From positions 16,148,985-16,196,484 of the forward strand of contig NC_135562.1 of NCBI RefSeq assembly GCF_964340395.1: 47,500 bases of DNA. Reading direction: 5' to 3'. Source of the stretch: Glandiceps talaboti (taxonomy: Eukaryota; Hemichordata; Enteropneusta; Spengelidae). This document shows positions 32,328 to 45,490 of the stretch, piece by piece (position 1 is the stretch's first letter; each line of letters opens with the position of its first letter). The notes below the pieces were generated by a model. That model ran no database searches. It worked only from the letters and a program-made list of their open reading frames with translations, and was not told where the DNA came from. The position numbers and the translations under genes are program-made.

Positions 32328-32456
32328 ATCCCACAGACAGAACGGAAATGAACAAACGTGTTGTTGATCAGCTGGTATACTTCCTGTCAATTACTATCGA
32401 TTTACAGCCGAGTATCAATTCCCGACGGCGTATATGGAAATCCGCTTCAAATGAAC
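32328..32456 (+). CDS. Candidate internal exon of an unidentified plus-strand gene
   Basis: 129 nt between a strong acceptor (TCTTTTCTTCTATTTAG) and a consensus donor (GAAC|GTAAGT). Only one of three frames is open (phase 1-1); it reads PTDRTEMNKRVVDQLVYFLS then ITIDLQPSINSRRRIWKSASNE. The composition looks coding, but I recognise no domain. A possible terminal exon follows: acceptor TATATTTCAG at 32903, then HNCKCD and TAA in phase 1 (32904-32926). No upstream exon was found. It is opposite in strand to TRPC. Confidence 0.35.
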
Positions 32457-34607
32457 GTAAGTAATCCAGGGATGTCAACAGGATAGATATTATACTTATT
32501 TGAGCAGTAACTATTTGCCCAATCAACCACTCTCATTACGACAAATTCACAATATCTACGTCAAAAAACTTAAAGTGTGAGGACACGGACTCTTAAAATC
32601 TTGGTAGCAATTGTTCAACTTCTTTGGACCTAGGACAATTTGTCTAATACATTTTGACTCTCATTACTTGTTTCAATTTTATTCTATTGAAAAAGAAATG
32701 GGTGATCTAAATGATTTTTCAAATGAAATAAATAACCGTACTGTTTCATCAGATTTATTGTAATTGTCGAGACAGACTTTTTGATTGAAACTGCCCGGAA
32801 TGTCTCTTAGATGGGGTGATGACTAATGTATGTGAGAACGCTTACTTACATTATTGTGTAATTATACCTAAAAACTGTCATTCTTGATATAAATATATTT
32901 CAGGGCACAACTGTAAATGTGACTAAAATATTTGCAACGTTATTGCGAGAAAGAGGTAAATGCTGCCTGAAGTTGAGAATTCATACAGTGAATTAAATTT
33001 GGAAAATGGTAATATGAAAATGATAGGAGTGTGGGTCTTGTAGAAGAATGGATGGACAGTGTGGTAAGATATTGGTTATAGTGTAGTGGAGTTAGGATGT
33101 TGAACTCAGGCCAGGAAATTGCTTTTCCGCCCATCTAGTCTTTGGCCATTCTGTCCTTCAGGTCTGCTACAAGTACTGTAACACGGGAATTTAATTTCGT
33201 GAGTTCACGCAAATCGACTGGCATCGTATTATTAGTAGTTGGAAATAATTAAAGACTTGTTTTAAAATTAATATTGTGGTGGCAGCGGTGAGACAGAGTC
33301 TTCATCATTGATTCTGAAACAGTAAGACTCACTACCCTTTTCACGACTGACAGCATTTTAACCAATATTTTAAATATTTGAACAGCGGAATGGCCATACT
33401 TTAAAGAAAAGAAATTGAGAGAGGGCAAATTTGTAGAATCCACAGATGGGGGCGGTGGTCAATTAAACTGTCTATACTTGATTTTCCTCGCCCTCTTATT
33501 TACTGAAGCGTAAGTTTCCCTTAGTTTGCCGAATTTTCAGACTCCTGGTAATATACGTAAACATTATTTTTTTAACTACTGTGATTGCATTTACTCATTT
33601 CAAGGTATTAATCAGTTTACACTATATATTGTTTCATGAACGGCTTAATCTAGATTTGTTAATTCACTTCTTTAGACAGACTTTCTCATGCCACGATGAC
33701 CGCTTATGACCTTTGCCATTCGGCACATTGCATGCTTAGATAATAACTTAAAGTGATATGAATATTTCATATCTATAATGATACTTAACAAATTGAAATA
33801 TATAAAAAATATAAACGCCATAACACTGTTGTTTATGAAACAAATACCACGTTCTCTTTATTTGCAGGCAGGTATATACAACAGTTGAGAGACTATAAAA
33901 TATATATGCAATAATCTTCCAACGAGAGAGTTATGGTTATGTTAGAGGTGGGAATACGACTAGTCTCCCAAGCAAGTCATTTACTTAATTTGCATATTGG
34001 ATCACCGGGGGCTACTGTTTTACATTTTCCCAATGTGTTGCAAAACATGGATATTTCGTGCAATATCTCTAGAGTAGATCATGTGAGATCACTGTTATTC
34101 AGGTTAGGTATACGAGATGAATGTTTTGTTATTTCCAGGAGCCAACTGCGCATATGTCTGTGACGAAAATGAGTAAATGAAGAATTGATTGACACTTCGC
34201 TCTTAAGCTATTATTTTAGTTCCGGCCGCATTCACTTACAGATGAACAAAGGCGATTCCGATTTAGTCTCAATTGCTTTAGTTCATATCATGTAAGTCAA
34301 GGTCGTAAAAGTATTTTTTTTTTGTGATTTTACTGTTTTACTACCTTGCATAGTTCCTATGAATTTGACCCCATAACACAATTTTGAGAAACACCTTTTA
34401 AGGTATCACATTTTATGTTCACTGTACCAGATTTGATCACACACTAAAGTGCGAAATATCAAGGGGGGGGGGGGGGGTAACTAATGTGCATGCTTTCAAA
34501 AACAAACTATAGAAGCATCTGCCAAAACATGCAATCGCTGCGATTTGCCCTTTTAGCACCATTTAACAGAACTATGGTTTGAAGTCTAACATATGTTATT
34601 ATCATTG

Positions 34608-34609
34608 AT

Positions 34610-34652
<43 letters not shown>

Positions 34653-34797
34653 GTTGGTTGGTTGGTTGGTTGGTTGGTTGGTTGGTTGGTTGGTTGGTTG
34701 GTTGGTTGGTTGGTCGATCGATCGATCGATCGATCGATCGATCGATTGATTGATTGATTGATCGATCAATCGATCGATCGATCGATTGATTGATTGA
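34608..34797 (+). repeat. (GATT)n-(GGTT)n-(GATC)n compound microsatellite
   Basis: About 190 bp: TGAT units, then TGGT units, then CGAT units, then mixed TGAT/CGAT. The CGAT part is self-complementary. Confidence 0.97.
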
Positions 34798-37238
34798 CTG
34801 ATTTAAAATACAAGACGCAGAACTATTTTACGTAAGATATTGAAATAATTAAAATAGTAAAATGCGCAAGATTTTCTTTTGTATTTACAGTACTTATTAC
34901 TTTTGCAACTATTCGCAACTGGTCTCACCTATACTATGACGTACAAACTCGCATTCAACGAGGTAGGTGCCAGGCGCTGCATAGACTAATATAAATGTCC
35001 ACTCATCACGTGACTATCGACTTCTACTTGCTCATGAATTTACATATGGGCGAAACGTTGAAAAAGCAATGACCGCTTTACTACGTACTGCGTAGTAAAT
35101 AACACTGTAATATCCAACTCACATTTTGTCCACGTCTTTACAATTATTGTTGTTGTTTTTAAGGAGAAGTACGTCATATTCGTTCGCTGCTTTCATCTCC
35201 GCTTGAATGTTCAATTGTAATTTCCGGCTTTCCTGGTCGAATATTACGACCATAAAAAATGTGCACGTACAGTATAACGTTGCAATAATAATGACAACCT
35301 TGGGGTTTCATTTAATACATACGAGAACGTGTGATACGAGAAGTGTTGCGTGTGGTATTAAACCGTTGCAATTTTATTCAGCTTGAATTATTTTTATACC
35401 CTCTCGGAATTTTCTTCCATTATGCCCATAGTTTGGGCTTCCTTAGTTAGTAGAGATTCACAAATAATTGCTTTTAATCTCATGTGAATGTGGATTCTTT
35501 TCCACTTGAACGTACTTTATTTGATGTCATTTGAAAAAAAAAGTACGGTAACATATTAATTACATTTAAACTGACATGATTTTGTTATACGTATATATAT
35601 CCTCTTTGCTTTTATTTCGACACGACTTTACCAGTGCCTCCCCTTTCAAGTAATCCTCAACGGTGCCGACAAGAGAGTACTAGTCAGTCTATGAAAAAAA
35701 TGTCTATTCATCAATATAAATACATCTTATCACATATAATGTGTGTATGTGATACAATATTAGAACATTGATTTCTGTTTGTACCCTGATTAGTTGTCCT
35801 TTCTTGGTACGTTCATATACATTTTGAGAATGCCAATTGGTAAATTAAAGTCCAGAGGGGAACAATGCCAATAAGCTACAGTGTTGTATTTAATATGGAT
35901 AAACCGAGTCATCATTCGTTTTATATTCTTAAGGTGAATTCCTCTCATCCTCGAAGACACACAGTTAACTTTCTATGACAAATATGTCTTCAATGAACTG
36001 AAGATGACTGATCAAGAGACCGAGGAGGATTCGTATAATTTGGGCAATTGTCTACAGGGGACTGGAATACAGAATAAAGAATGTATAATTTCACGATTAC
36101 GGGTAATACACATCGTTGATGTAACACGTCAAAGTAGCATGCACCGAGCAAGCTAATTTGCCTCAAAATCGAAATGATTCAACAATCTCGAAACGTTGCC
36201 ATACGAAGGTTGATCCACGCCCTGTGAGATAATACACATATGGTTTCACTATATTTCTTCAAGAAAATTCCAACCTTTCATAGAGTTGACACAGTAGTCG
36301 GTGGCCATATTGGAATATCACGTGGCTTAAGTTTAAGGGTATCCTGACCCCCATATCACGAAATGTGCATGTTGACCTCTGCCCCTTCTCCCTTAATTTT
36401 AACTGAGAATAGGTTGGAGTTTTCTTGTACAATATTTTAAAACTTTGATTTCCAAGACACGCACTATATTATAGCAAATTGTCCCAAACAGATTTAGATT
36501 AGATATGCTTTATTGTCCATAAAACATAGAAATACGTCATGGAAACCAGGCAAAGATAAAACTGTAGGTTTATTTATTATTATTGCGTGTTATGACATAT
36601 ATTTACAGCTTAAGAATCAACTGTCCGTAATTATTGTAAGTCACTTAACACGTTATTTTACACCACTAATAGTTCATCAATTAACTTTTAAAGTAAGATA
36701 TGACTTGAAAAGTTCATTTACTTCTTTTAACAATTTTCTTGCATGATATGGTCGGCTTTAACTTTTTACACTTGACAAAGTACACAAGGCACTTCAAACG
36801 GCAATATTCATTATAACCTCTTGTGTGTCTGATTTCAGTAGATTAGTTATCATGGCAACATTCTCCCGCATGAAGAGATACTGTGTATATAAACTATTAA
36901 CGTAGTTTGAGCCGTCTTTAAAAAATCTCCAACTTATTCTCATTCAAAGTCACGAAAATAAATGAAATATGCAAATTTTCATGTCAAATTCAAGCAATTT
37001 CAGTGTCTAAAATCCAAAATGGCCGCCAAATACCGAATATGAAATTGCTGATTACCTTGAAAACAAGAACGTCAACCCTCAAATTCAATTTATCATTTTC
37101 CCAAGGACTAGATACAAGCTTTTATGCAGCAAAGTTGGAGACTTTTTGAAAACTTTGACTTTCAAGGGAAATTGGTCCCAAAGGCAGATTCTACATTAAC
37201 CATGCACGGCGTTTGAAGTGATATCAAGCTCCCTTTGA

Positions 37239-37305
<67 letters not shown>

Positions 37306-37366
37306 CATACATACATACATACATACATACATACATACATACATACATACATACATACATACATAC
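37239..37366 (+). repeat. (AT)n-(ACAT)n compound microsatellite
   Basis: About 60 bp of AT followed by about 65 bp of ACAT. Confidence 0.97.
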
Positions 37367-40300
37367 TAGCATGTTAGATTTTCAAATTTTACTTGGAGTG
37401 GGCGTTCTATGCACCATTTCTTTCAAAAAGGGAGAGATTAGCGGCATCACACGAGGCATCATTAATATAATATGCCTGAGGCGATGTATGACATTGGGGA
37501 ACTTAAATACTATATGCATTAGAAGATCACTTCACCCGTCGTGACTCTGTAAGCTTTTAAATATTTGAGTGTGAATAATCGTTTTTATCTCACTTTCAAT
37601 TTCGCAATCATTGACATTGCCTCAAGCTTCAATACCTCCCATGTACATAAAAAACCTTCACCAGCCTACTAACTGATATAAATGCTAGATTCACTGATGT
37701 GAAGGTAATAAATACGAGAAGAAATTGCTTGGCACAAAATCTAAGATCTAGCATACAACTAGTACGTATTAAAGCTAGTATAAATATATGATTAATGTAA
37801 AACACACTGATGACTTTTGAAATGATATACTACATTTGAAACTATGTACTGAGATCTTTGAATTGTTATGCTCAAAACCACAATAGAATACAAATTAAAT
37901 TGACGCTCTGTAGAACTATAGGCTACCTATATTTTCAGGGAGGGGATACAAGGGTATTGGCTGTCGACATTTCTCAAAGCGAACTGTCCAGAAAGTATAG
38001 TAAAAATGCATTTTGAATTATGAAGTTCATGTATAATAATACTAATTACGTCAAACTTGAGAGAGAAATAAGTTGATGGGAAACCATTTTGGGCTAATAC
38101 ACCTTTGATGCGATATTGATGTTAACTCTTTTTAATTTTCTAGTTTTTTGGGGGGCCCTTGTCAAGCTGCCATTAGCCACCATGATACAAGATTTATGTA
38201 CATTTAGAGATCTTTTCATTAAACTGTCTGTTATTTTGCCATCTATATCCCTGAAACCCGAACGTGAATTGGTTGGGTGATTAAGCGAGAAGAGAAATAA
38301 GTTTACCTGTCAATTAACGATATTGGTGTCAAATGACGTGAAATAGTTACACTTATACACATTTGTTTCTTGCAAGCATTAATCTCATTTCGACCCCCCC
38401 CCCCAACACACACACTATAAATTCCAGTTATTCATGCAATTACTATATTTCATAATAAAGTTCTAAACGGCTATCTCAGTCTTTATTGTGGATAGCATAC
38501 ATAATACAGTTCCGTGTCTGGAGTTACTATATTTTCCTGATAATGTTTGACTTTTATAGGCATATTTCCACACATCGTCCATACAATTTGTCCTGTTGAT
38601 ATTTCAACCGTAAATTATGGTAATTTAAGGTAATTGGCCAATGAAACAATAAAACAATATAACACAGCCCAAAGTAACTCGTAGATTAGTAAAATAAAGT
38701 TCAATACGCAGCCGAAATAACTACCACTGTTGATTCCTAAACTTAAACATGTCTATCAAAAAAAGACCGTAATATATGAATAGGTATCTAAACGTACAAG
38801 CAGAACTAGTGAAAAGACATTTTTCATATTATTTTAACATGGAAAAACAATATATTGTAGACTTTTAGGTCAAATACGTGTGCAAATACGTCATCGTTAG
38901 CGGCTTTGTTTGAATTGAATATTGGACAGTGAACGGTTGTGTGCTTTACACCATTTAATGACTTCGTTAAGACCCTGTGAGTAATTTTTCTTTAATAGCA
39001 AGGCCAGCGCACACGACATATTAATCCCATGTGACTGCTTAATGGAGATTGAGCAGACGAGCTGATTATCTCTGAACTGATACACCCGTGACTTTTACAT
39101 CTCGAACGTGGAAATAAAAGTGTAGCAAGACCTAGATGTCAATGATTAAACTCAGCATGCAAACACAGTTATTACTGTCTTTGACTAGCTGCTTCATCAG
39201 TCAATAGCGTAACTGCTAAGGCCTAGATAAAACTGTTTGGTTTCGGTTACCTTACCCCCACCTAGTTTTTCACGCCGACCCTAAACTTCATTTTACGTAT
39301 TTAAGAAAAAATAATAAAATTTTGAAGTCTCGCAAGAAATAGTGGATGCGGAAACTGACATCAACTTAAAAAAAGTCAATATAAAACTGTTCTTCCAATC
39401 TGTAAACCACTAATACTGAGACCATATGAAAAACAACGGAAACATAACTACCTGCTAGACACTCATATATGAAGTATAAAATAAAATAAAGTAAAATAAA
39501 AAAATAAACCTACCTCACCTATTCTAAAATTGAGCGTAATTGGAAACACACAGTAATTTTTTTGATAGGCCTATGCGTATTGGCTAGGGTTCAGGTGACT
39601 CAATATATGCAATGATAACGAACAAGCAAATTGATGCGAAGTGCTAACAGGTCATGCAGTTGCAATATAGAGAATTGATAGGGTATGCATAATTGGTAAT
39701 CTCCTCTTTTTTAGCACTTAGGAAATTTTGCTGGAAACTGGTGTGGTTATTAAATGATAGGGGATATTATTCTATCACACGGATGACATTTTATTATCAA
39801 ATATACAAGGCTGTCTTCGTTCGTTATTTTATATTGGAAGCTTTGTTTCTAACTTTTGACGACACATTTCAGCCATTTAGGGCCGGATTTATCTTAATAT
39901 GCACATCACGCAAAGAATGCCACAAACTATTTAATCACAAGGGCAATTTTTAATTTCCTCAAAATTATATTTCCTCATCAAAGGCAGAAGTATCGGTCTT
40001 CTTATGATTGTGTTTCCCTTGTGAAAAGTTGGAAAATTACCAATTAAATAGAATGTCCCAAAGGTGACTTTCCTTATATTTAGAGCTCTACTGGATCTTA
40101 ATATGTGCCACTCTAATGAATGTATAACTTTTCAAGTGCTTGATGCTCTTTCGTATCAAGGTCTGTACTTTATAAAATATTGAAACGGAGAGATATTCAT
40201 TCATGCCTTTTAGGCAAATGAAAGATTAAAAGCAGTCACATGTCCTACACAGTCCCAAAAGTGTAAACGAAGTTATCTGATGAAGATGTGAAAATAGACT

Positions 40301-40549
40301 TATTACATGTCATTTCAACTTGAGTTGAGAAGTTTGGAAAGACATGGACGATTGTTAATTTCACAACGTAAATTGTTTACTGTTGTACTTATTATATTTA
40401 ATATAGACATCAATGAAAAATAGCGCCAATGGCGTTGTGGTACAACTGTGTTCATCGACGTGCCAAGCCATCCTTGTTGTTGTTGTCGTTACCCGTGCAA
40501 TTTACAACATCATTTTAGTTGCTATGTGCAGTTTGTGGGTGATTTTGTC

Positions 40550-40790
40550 ATTTTGTGAATATTTATCTACTTGAATTGCCAAACTACCTATAGTATACAC
40601 CATCATTTGTCATATGCACCACCATTTGGCTGTTACTATGGGGCATGGACTTGTTGCTAGTCAAACATGTGAACATTTTGTAAATATTTACCAACATGCC
40701 TACCCATTCCCCCTGTCCATCTCTGCAATACTCCGCATCATTTGACAGTTGTTATGGGTGCTGTCATGTTGCGTATCATCTTTGCATACA
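40550..40790 (+). repeat. Diverged tandem duplication, about 120-bp unit
   Basis: Two units share TTTGTGAATATTTA/TTTGTAAATATTTA, CAAACTACC/CATGCCTACC, CATCATTTG and TGTTACTATGGG/TGTTATGGG in order. Confidence 0.45.
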
Positions 40791-41352
40791 TTATTTTATG
40801 TCTATTCTCTTGCATACCCAATCTTATATATATAATATATTCCAATACATATTGAGCCCTTTAGCCATTTGAGATTTAGACATGCTTTGCACCATCCAAT
40901 GACATATCAGCGTGGATTCATAATATTAATAGTATTATGTCACATCGGATATATTTATGAAAATATTAAGACATTCTGCACACTCTAAATGTCTAAATGT
41001 AATTTGATAATATATAGTTTGCTATAGTGTAAACGATAATTAAAGTCAATTTTTTTAGTTTCCCAAAGTGAACTTTGGCACCATGTAAGCGAGCCTAATT
41101 CAACATACTGGTTGTATCATGTTATGAATAATTAGAACCTTATTGATAATATCGTTTATTTTTTAAGATTTCTGGCAATAAATATATAATGTATTACACA
41201 GAGAGGAAAGTTTCGTTATTGGGATTCAGAAATAATTGTATTATTTATAGAACATATGTTATTGAAATTGAGGTCAAATGTTGTAATGTGTTTTATCTGG
41301 ACATTTCAACTTTGAAATTTAAGAAGGACCGAAGTAAATTCGAAAAAAAAAA

Positions 41353-41800
41353 TTGTTATGTATATGTTACACCCAATCTGTGCAGTTGCCCAATTCATGA
41401 AATGGGTAGATAACTTTGCACAGTTCATGAAATAGTCAATCGCATTGCCCAGCTTATTAAGTGGGTATGGTAAGATATGCCCAGTACATGAAATGAGCAT
41501 CTTTTATAGGACACACACAAAATAAATGTCAATTTAAAAACTTTATTATCATGTATTTACAAACTCATCACATCACAGTTTTTATTTTATTATAATTCAG
41601 TGTATCTTGTGTTTTAATGGAGTTCGATAATCAACAACCCAGTTTAAAACTCTTGTCCCAAAAATTTAATCTCGCCCCTTTTAGATCGTAATCTATACTC
41701 TCATTTGCATAAGGTTGACCATTCAATGAACTGGGCAAAGTTACATGCACATTTCATGAATTGGGCATTTTCCCGGATCGGTGTAACATATGCATGTAGA
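41353..41800. mobile_element. Foldback/MITE-like element with palindromic GCCCA..TGGGC motifs
   Basis: The ends are inverted copies: ATATGTTACACCCAATC (from 41362) against reverse-read ATATGTTACACCGATCC (from 41793). Inside each arm lie imperfect palindromes of the type GCCCAATTCATGAAATGGGT, at about 41388, 41418, 41447 and 41479 on the left and 41718 and 41747 on the right. It interrupts a repeat also present at 42998-43130. Confidence 0.7.
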
Positions 41801-41804
41801 TAAT

Positions 41805-41970
41805 TATTCTATTTATCCAGAGTATGTTATTGAACTTGAGGATTGAATGTTATGGAAAGTATGTTACTGAAAATTGAAGGGTTGAATATTATCGAACAAA
41901 TTTGGTAATGTATTATAAACTTTTCGATTAATTAGTTACTAACAGTGCAAATAGCAACTGTACATATCAC
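41805..41970 (+). repeat. Direct repeat copy 1 (partner at 42998-43155)
   Basis: Shares TTCTATTTAT, TGTTATTGAACTTG, TTGAATGTTAT, GAAAATTGAAGG, TTATCGAAC and CAGTGCAAATAGCAACTG with the partner. A fragment at 41239-41290 also matches the first part. Confidence 0.7.
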
Positions 41971-42997
41971 CCCTAATATAACAGTTCTAATTTATATCGA
42001 CGATGAGTCACATAATGTTTGTCAAGAAATTAAAAACACTATCAATGTGCGCATGCGCATCGGATCACTGAACTTTTTTAATAAGTTGGTCCGTAATTTG
42101 TCGAAGTTGGCGATACTTTTGACTCGGCAATAATGCATATCTTCATTCCAAATGAGTGAGAACCTTTATGCTATAATTTTATTACAGATTATAACCATAA
42201 ATGATAGGAACAGTTTGCTATCTTATGACATTTCCGGTAGTTTATTATATTTTATGTATTTAATCTCCAATTTCAATTGGTTTTATTAAGAGTCCCAGTG
42301 CTACATAATACAATTACTACACATCCGGGTATAATATGTAATAGGCATTACTGAAGTAAGGGCAGTAATCAAACTGTGTTGAAAATGCAATTATAACCAT
42401 TTCACTGTCAGGGGACTGTATCTGTTCTTTTCATCTTTCGTCATTCGGAACATTCGAGAGCATTACTTATTTAGGGAAAACTAATATTAGTGTGGACTAA
42501 TCAGGTCGCCACCTGCACATGGAAAGAATGTAAATATAATTGTTTTGTATCATTGCACAGTTCACAATTTTATAGTATGTAGTCTTAAAGTAATACAAAT
42601 TTAAAACGGAATACTTGAAATGCTGCTATATAAAGACTGAATATGAAGTTTCGGGATCTCAAGAACGAGACTTCATATACATATTGACAGACCTAAGCAA
42701 CTAACGAATACATGTATTAAATACACATTTCAACCACCTTAAACCCTTGAGATATGACTCAAAAATTCATCAACCAATTGTCAACAATCCTTATGTATCT
42801 ACATGACAAGCAAATATTATTAGATGTCCCCACGTCTTGCAGAGTAAATGAAAAATGCATTGTCAACCTTAATTATTATAATTATGAAGTATGACTAAAA
42901 TTGCTCTGTTGGGATATTTCAACCGTGAAAAGTTAGGGTGACTGAAGCAGATAAATTCTATACATTTTTTTATTATGAATATTTCTAAATGAAAATA

Positions 42998-43155
42998 ATC
43001 GTTCTATTTATAGAAAACATGTTGTAAGTTGAACTTGCGATTTGAATGTTATTTAAAATATGGTATTGAAATTGAAGGTTTTAATGTTATCGAACGGATG
43101 TGTTAAAGTGTTATAACAATATCGATTGCCATTTACAGTGCAAATAACAACTGAA
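42998..43155 (+). repeat. Direct repeat copy 2 (partner at 41805-41970)
   Basis: Shared words as listed for copy 1, in the same order and orientation: TTCTATTTAT, TTTGAATGTTAT, GAAATTGAAGG, TTATCGAACGG, CAGTGCAAATAACAACTG. Confidence 0.7.
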
Positions 43156-43729
43156 CATATTATCACGAATATATCAAGTATCCAGTCAATCAATCCAAGC
43201 TGCTATATAATACGATCTTGTAATTATTGTTCTTAACGACATTTAACATAATCAAGTTGCATACTCTTTAAACTACCAACCATAAAACACCATATGCAGT
43301 AAGGTGTTTGAAATAGATGCTTTGATGACCTCATCTGCAATTACATATTCTCAACCAAGTACATCAACCGACATAACATCCAACCACGAGACTGCACGCA
43401 AGATTGCAGTTGACTACACTGTACCTGCACTATCCTCAATTTCGAACCACGACCATGAACAATATAATGGTGAATTTTGATTTTGGAAAAATGGTAATAG
43501 CAGGTCAAATCATCTGAGCATTATATTTACAATATTAGGATTCTACCAAATATATATGATATTATATATCTATGAATACTCTGACAATACTTTGTTTCTG
43601 AGCATGCTCAGATTATACCGCAAACTGGCCACGAGTACGTAAACAATCGTGCTATAGGCTATACACGTTACTCAATTCGCATTTTACTTAGACCATATGA
43701 AACTACTATTCCACTCTGTAAAGTCTATA

Positions 43730-44170
43730 TGATTTCTACAGTATACTTCATAGATTAAATTCTGTATTTTCATAGACATTTATGAAATATTCTAATTTCC
43801 AAATTGCCCTTGCTTGTTACAATGTAAATATTTGTGTCCATAAATCGATCAATATGAAATGAGCACGGAAATTGCCCGAATCTTCAAGTGGTAACACACG
43901 TCAAGTCAGTGGTTTGGTATAAATTTAAAACGGAAATTTCACATTCGAGTTAACATAAAATATTCAACTTAATTTGTTACTTATGATTTATACAGTATAC
44001 TTCACAGATTGTATAGTACATTATTCATTTTCATAACATGTAGCAAATTTCAAATTACCGTTCCTTGATGCAGTGTAACGATTCAATAGTTCCAACCTTC
44101 GAATCCTCGACTGCTGTCACACCTCAGTGGTTTGATATGAATTTAAAACGTTATTTATTACATTTGAGGT
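43730..44170 (+). repeat. Diverged tandem duplication, 220-255 bp offset
   Basis: ACAGTATACTTCATAGATT at 43738 is repeated as ACAGTATACTTCACAGATT about 255 bp on, and CAGTGGTTTGGTATAAATTT near 43906 is repeated as CAGTGGTTTGATATGAATTT about 218 bp on. Confidence 0.65.
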
Positions 44171-45029
44171 GAATTTATTTTATCGTTTACCTCATATGAC
44201 ATACCTATATGTATTCTAGTCTTGTTAATGCATGTGTTATACATGCACACATGAATTAATGTTTACAAAGGATTCCTCGCTTCGGTTAATCTGATGATGG
44301 ACAGATAAATTGCAACATAGGAGACATATACTAGTTGTTTTCCCAGCAGTTCCTACGTGATCAATACCTGAAAATGTATATGGTGATGGTGTTATATAAC
44401 GATAACGCATGTCATGAATTTAAAATATAACCAACCTTGGAAATGGAAACAGGGTGGGACTCCATTTAAAATGACAAGCCTAAAACATATTAAAATTTAA
44501 ATTCATTTATTAGTAGCATGCCGTACGCTCCTCTGCAAGTAATTTATATTATATATTACGTAAGATCTTGAAGATAAAATAACCATTAGTTTCTGATTCA
44601 ACATAATATTTACTCAATTAATGGGATTTAATAATTTAATAGGAGCCTTGAAGCTAATCGGGAAGGTTTCTATCTCAATTCGTATTACAGTTGAGCAGAG
44701 ATGAATACTTTAGAGAGGTTTTGTTTGAGTCAGTAGACATTGTCTCGCGGACTTGAACTGGTACACTGTCTAACCCTAACACCTTGTGACTTTCTCCTAG
44801 CTGAACGCTTAACATAGAATGTTAGCAATTTAAATTGAAGAACCCGTCAGCTAGGTCAAAACAAATATTACCACAATTGCTACATTTTATAACCTGTCTC
44901 GAAAAAGATTTACTCACACAAATTGCTTCATTAACTGTTGTGGAAAAAAATATTACCAACATTCACATTGCCTTGGTGAGAGCTACCATTCTTAAATTAT
45001 AACTAGTATACATGATGTACCACTTAATT

Positions 45030-45490
45030 GGAAAATTAATTATATACAACTAAATGAAATTTGAAGCTTGTACAGTTAACATATTGCCTATTCATTAAAA
45101 AAACATTGATTATGCAAATTAACCACATTAATTATAAGTTACAACATTAACCTTTAAATGACACATGCACTTCTTTACCATCGACAATTTAAACATATAC
45201 AAAATTATCTGAAATTTGAAGTTTGCAATCGAAGAAATAGCCCAATTACTGGAAATCATTAATTTCGCAAATTAGTCATAAACTTAAAAACTATATCATC
45301 AGGTTTAGTGGATGTGCGCCTTGTCATGGTTGATGCATGTACCAAATTATTTGAAATTTGAAAAGTGCATTCCAAAGATATAGCTTAATTGCTGAAGATA
45401 GAATAATTAACTCATTACAAGTAAAAGCTATGTCAATAAACCTGTGCACATTGTTATGGTTGGTATATGCACCAAATTCTATGAACATTA
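45030..45490 (+). repeat. Diverged tandem repeat, about 140-155 bp unit, three to four copies
   Basis: GAAATTTGAA recurs at about 45056, 45211 and 45353, each followed by ATAGCCCAATTACTGGA- or ATAGCTTAATTGCTGAA-type sequence, and the preceding TTGTTATGGTTGGTATATGC/TTGTCATGGTTGATGCATG also recurs. Confidence 0.55.

Noticed and set aside
33933-34163. 76-codon plus-strand ORF
   Set aside because: No domain, no convincing splice sites, and ORFs of this length are expected by chance in 47 kb.
34940-35030. Short minus-strand coding-like stretch (WTFILVYAAPGTYLVECEFV) with a strong donor at 34940
   Set aside because: Only about 34 codons, weak acceptor, and no chaining with TRPC exon a, which needs ankyrin sequence before it.
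44740-44800. tRNA T-loop-like word (GGTTCAAGTCC type) on the minus strand
   Set aside because: The flanking bases cannot form the T-stem and no acceptor or anticodon arms were found.
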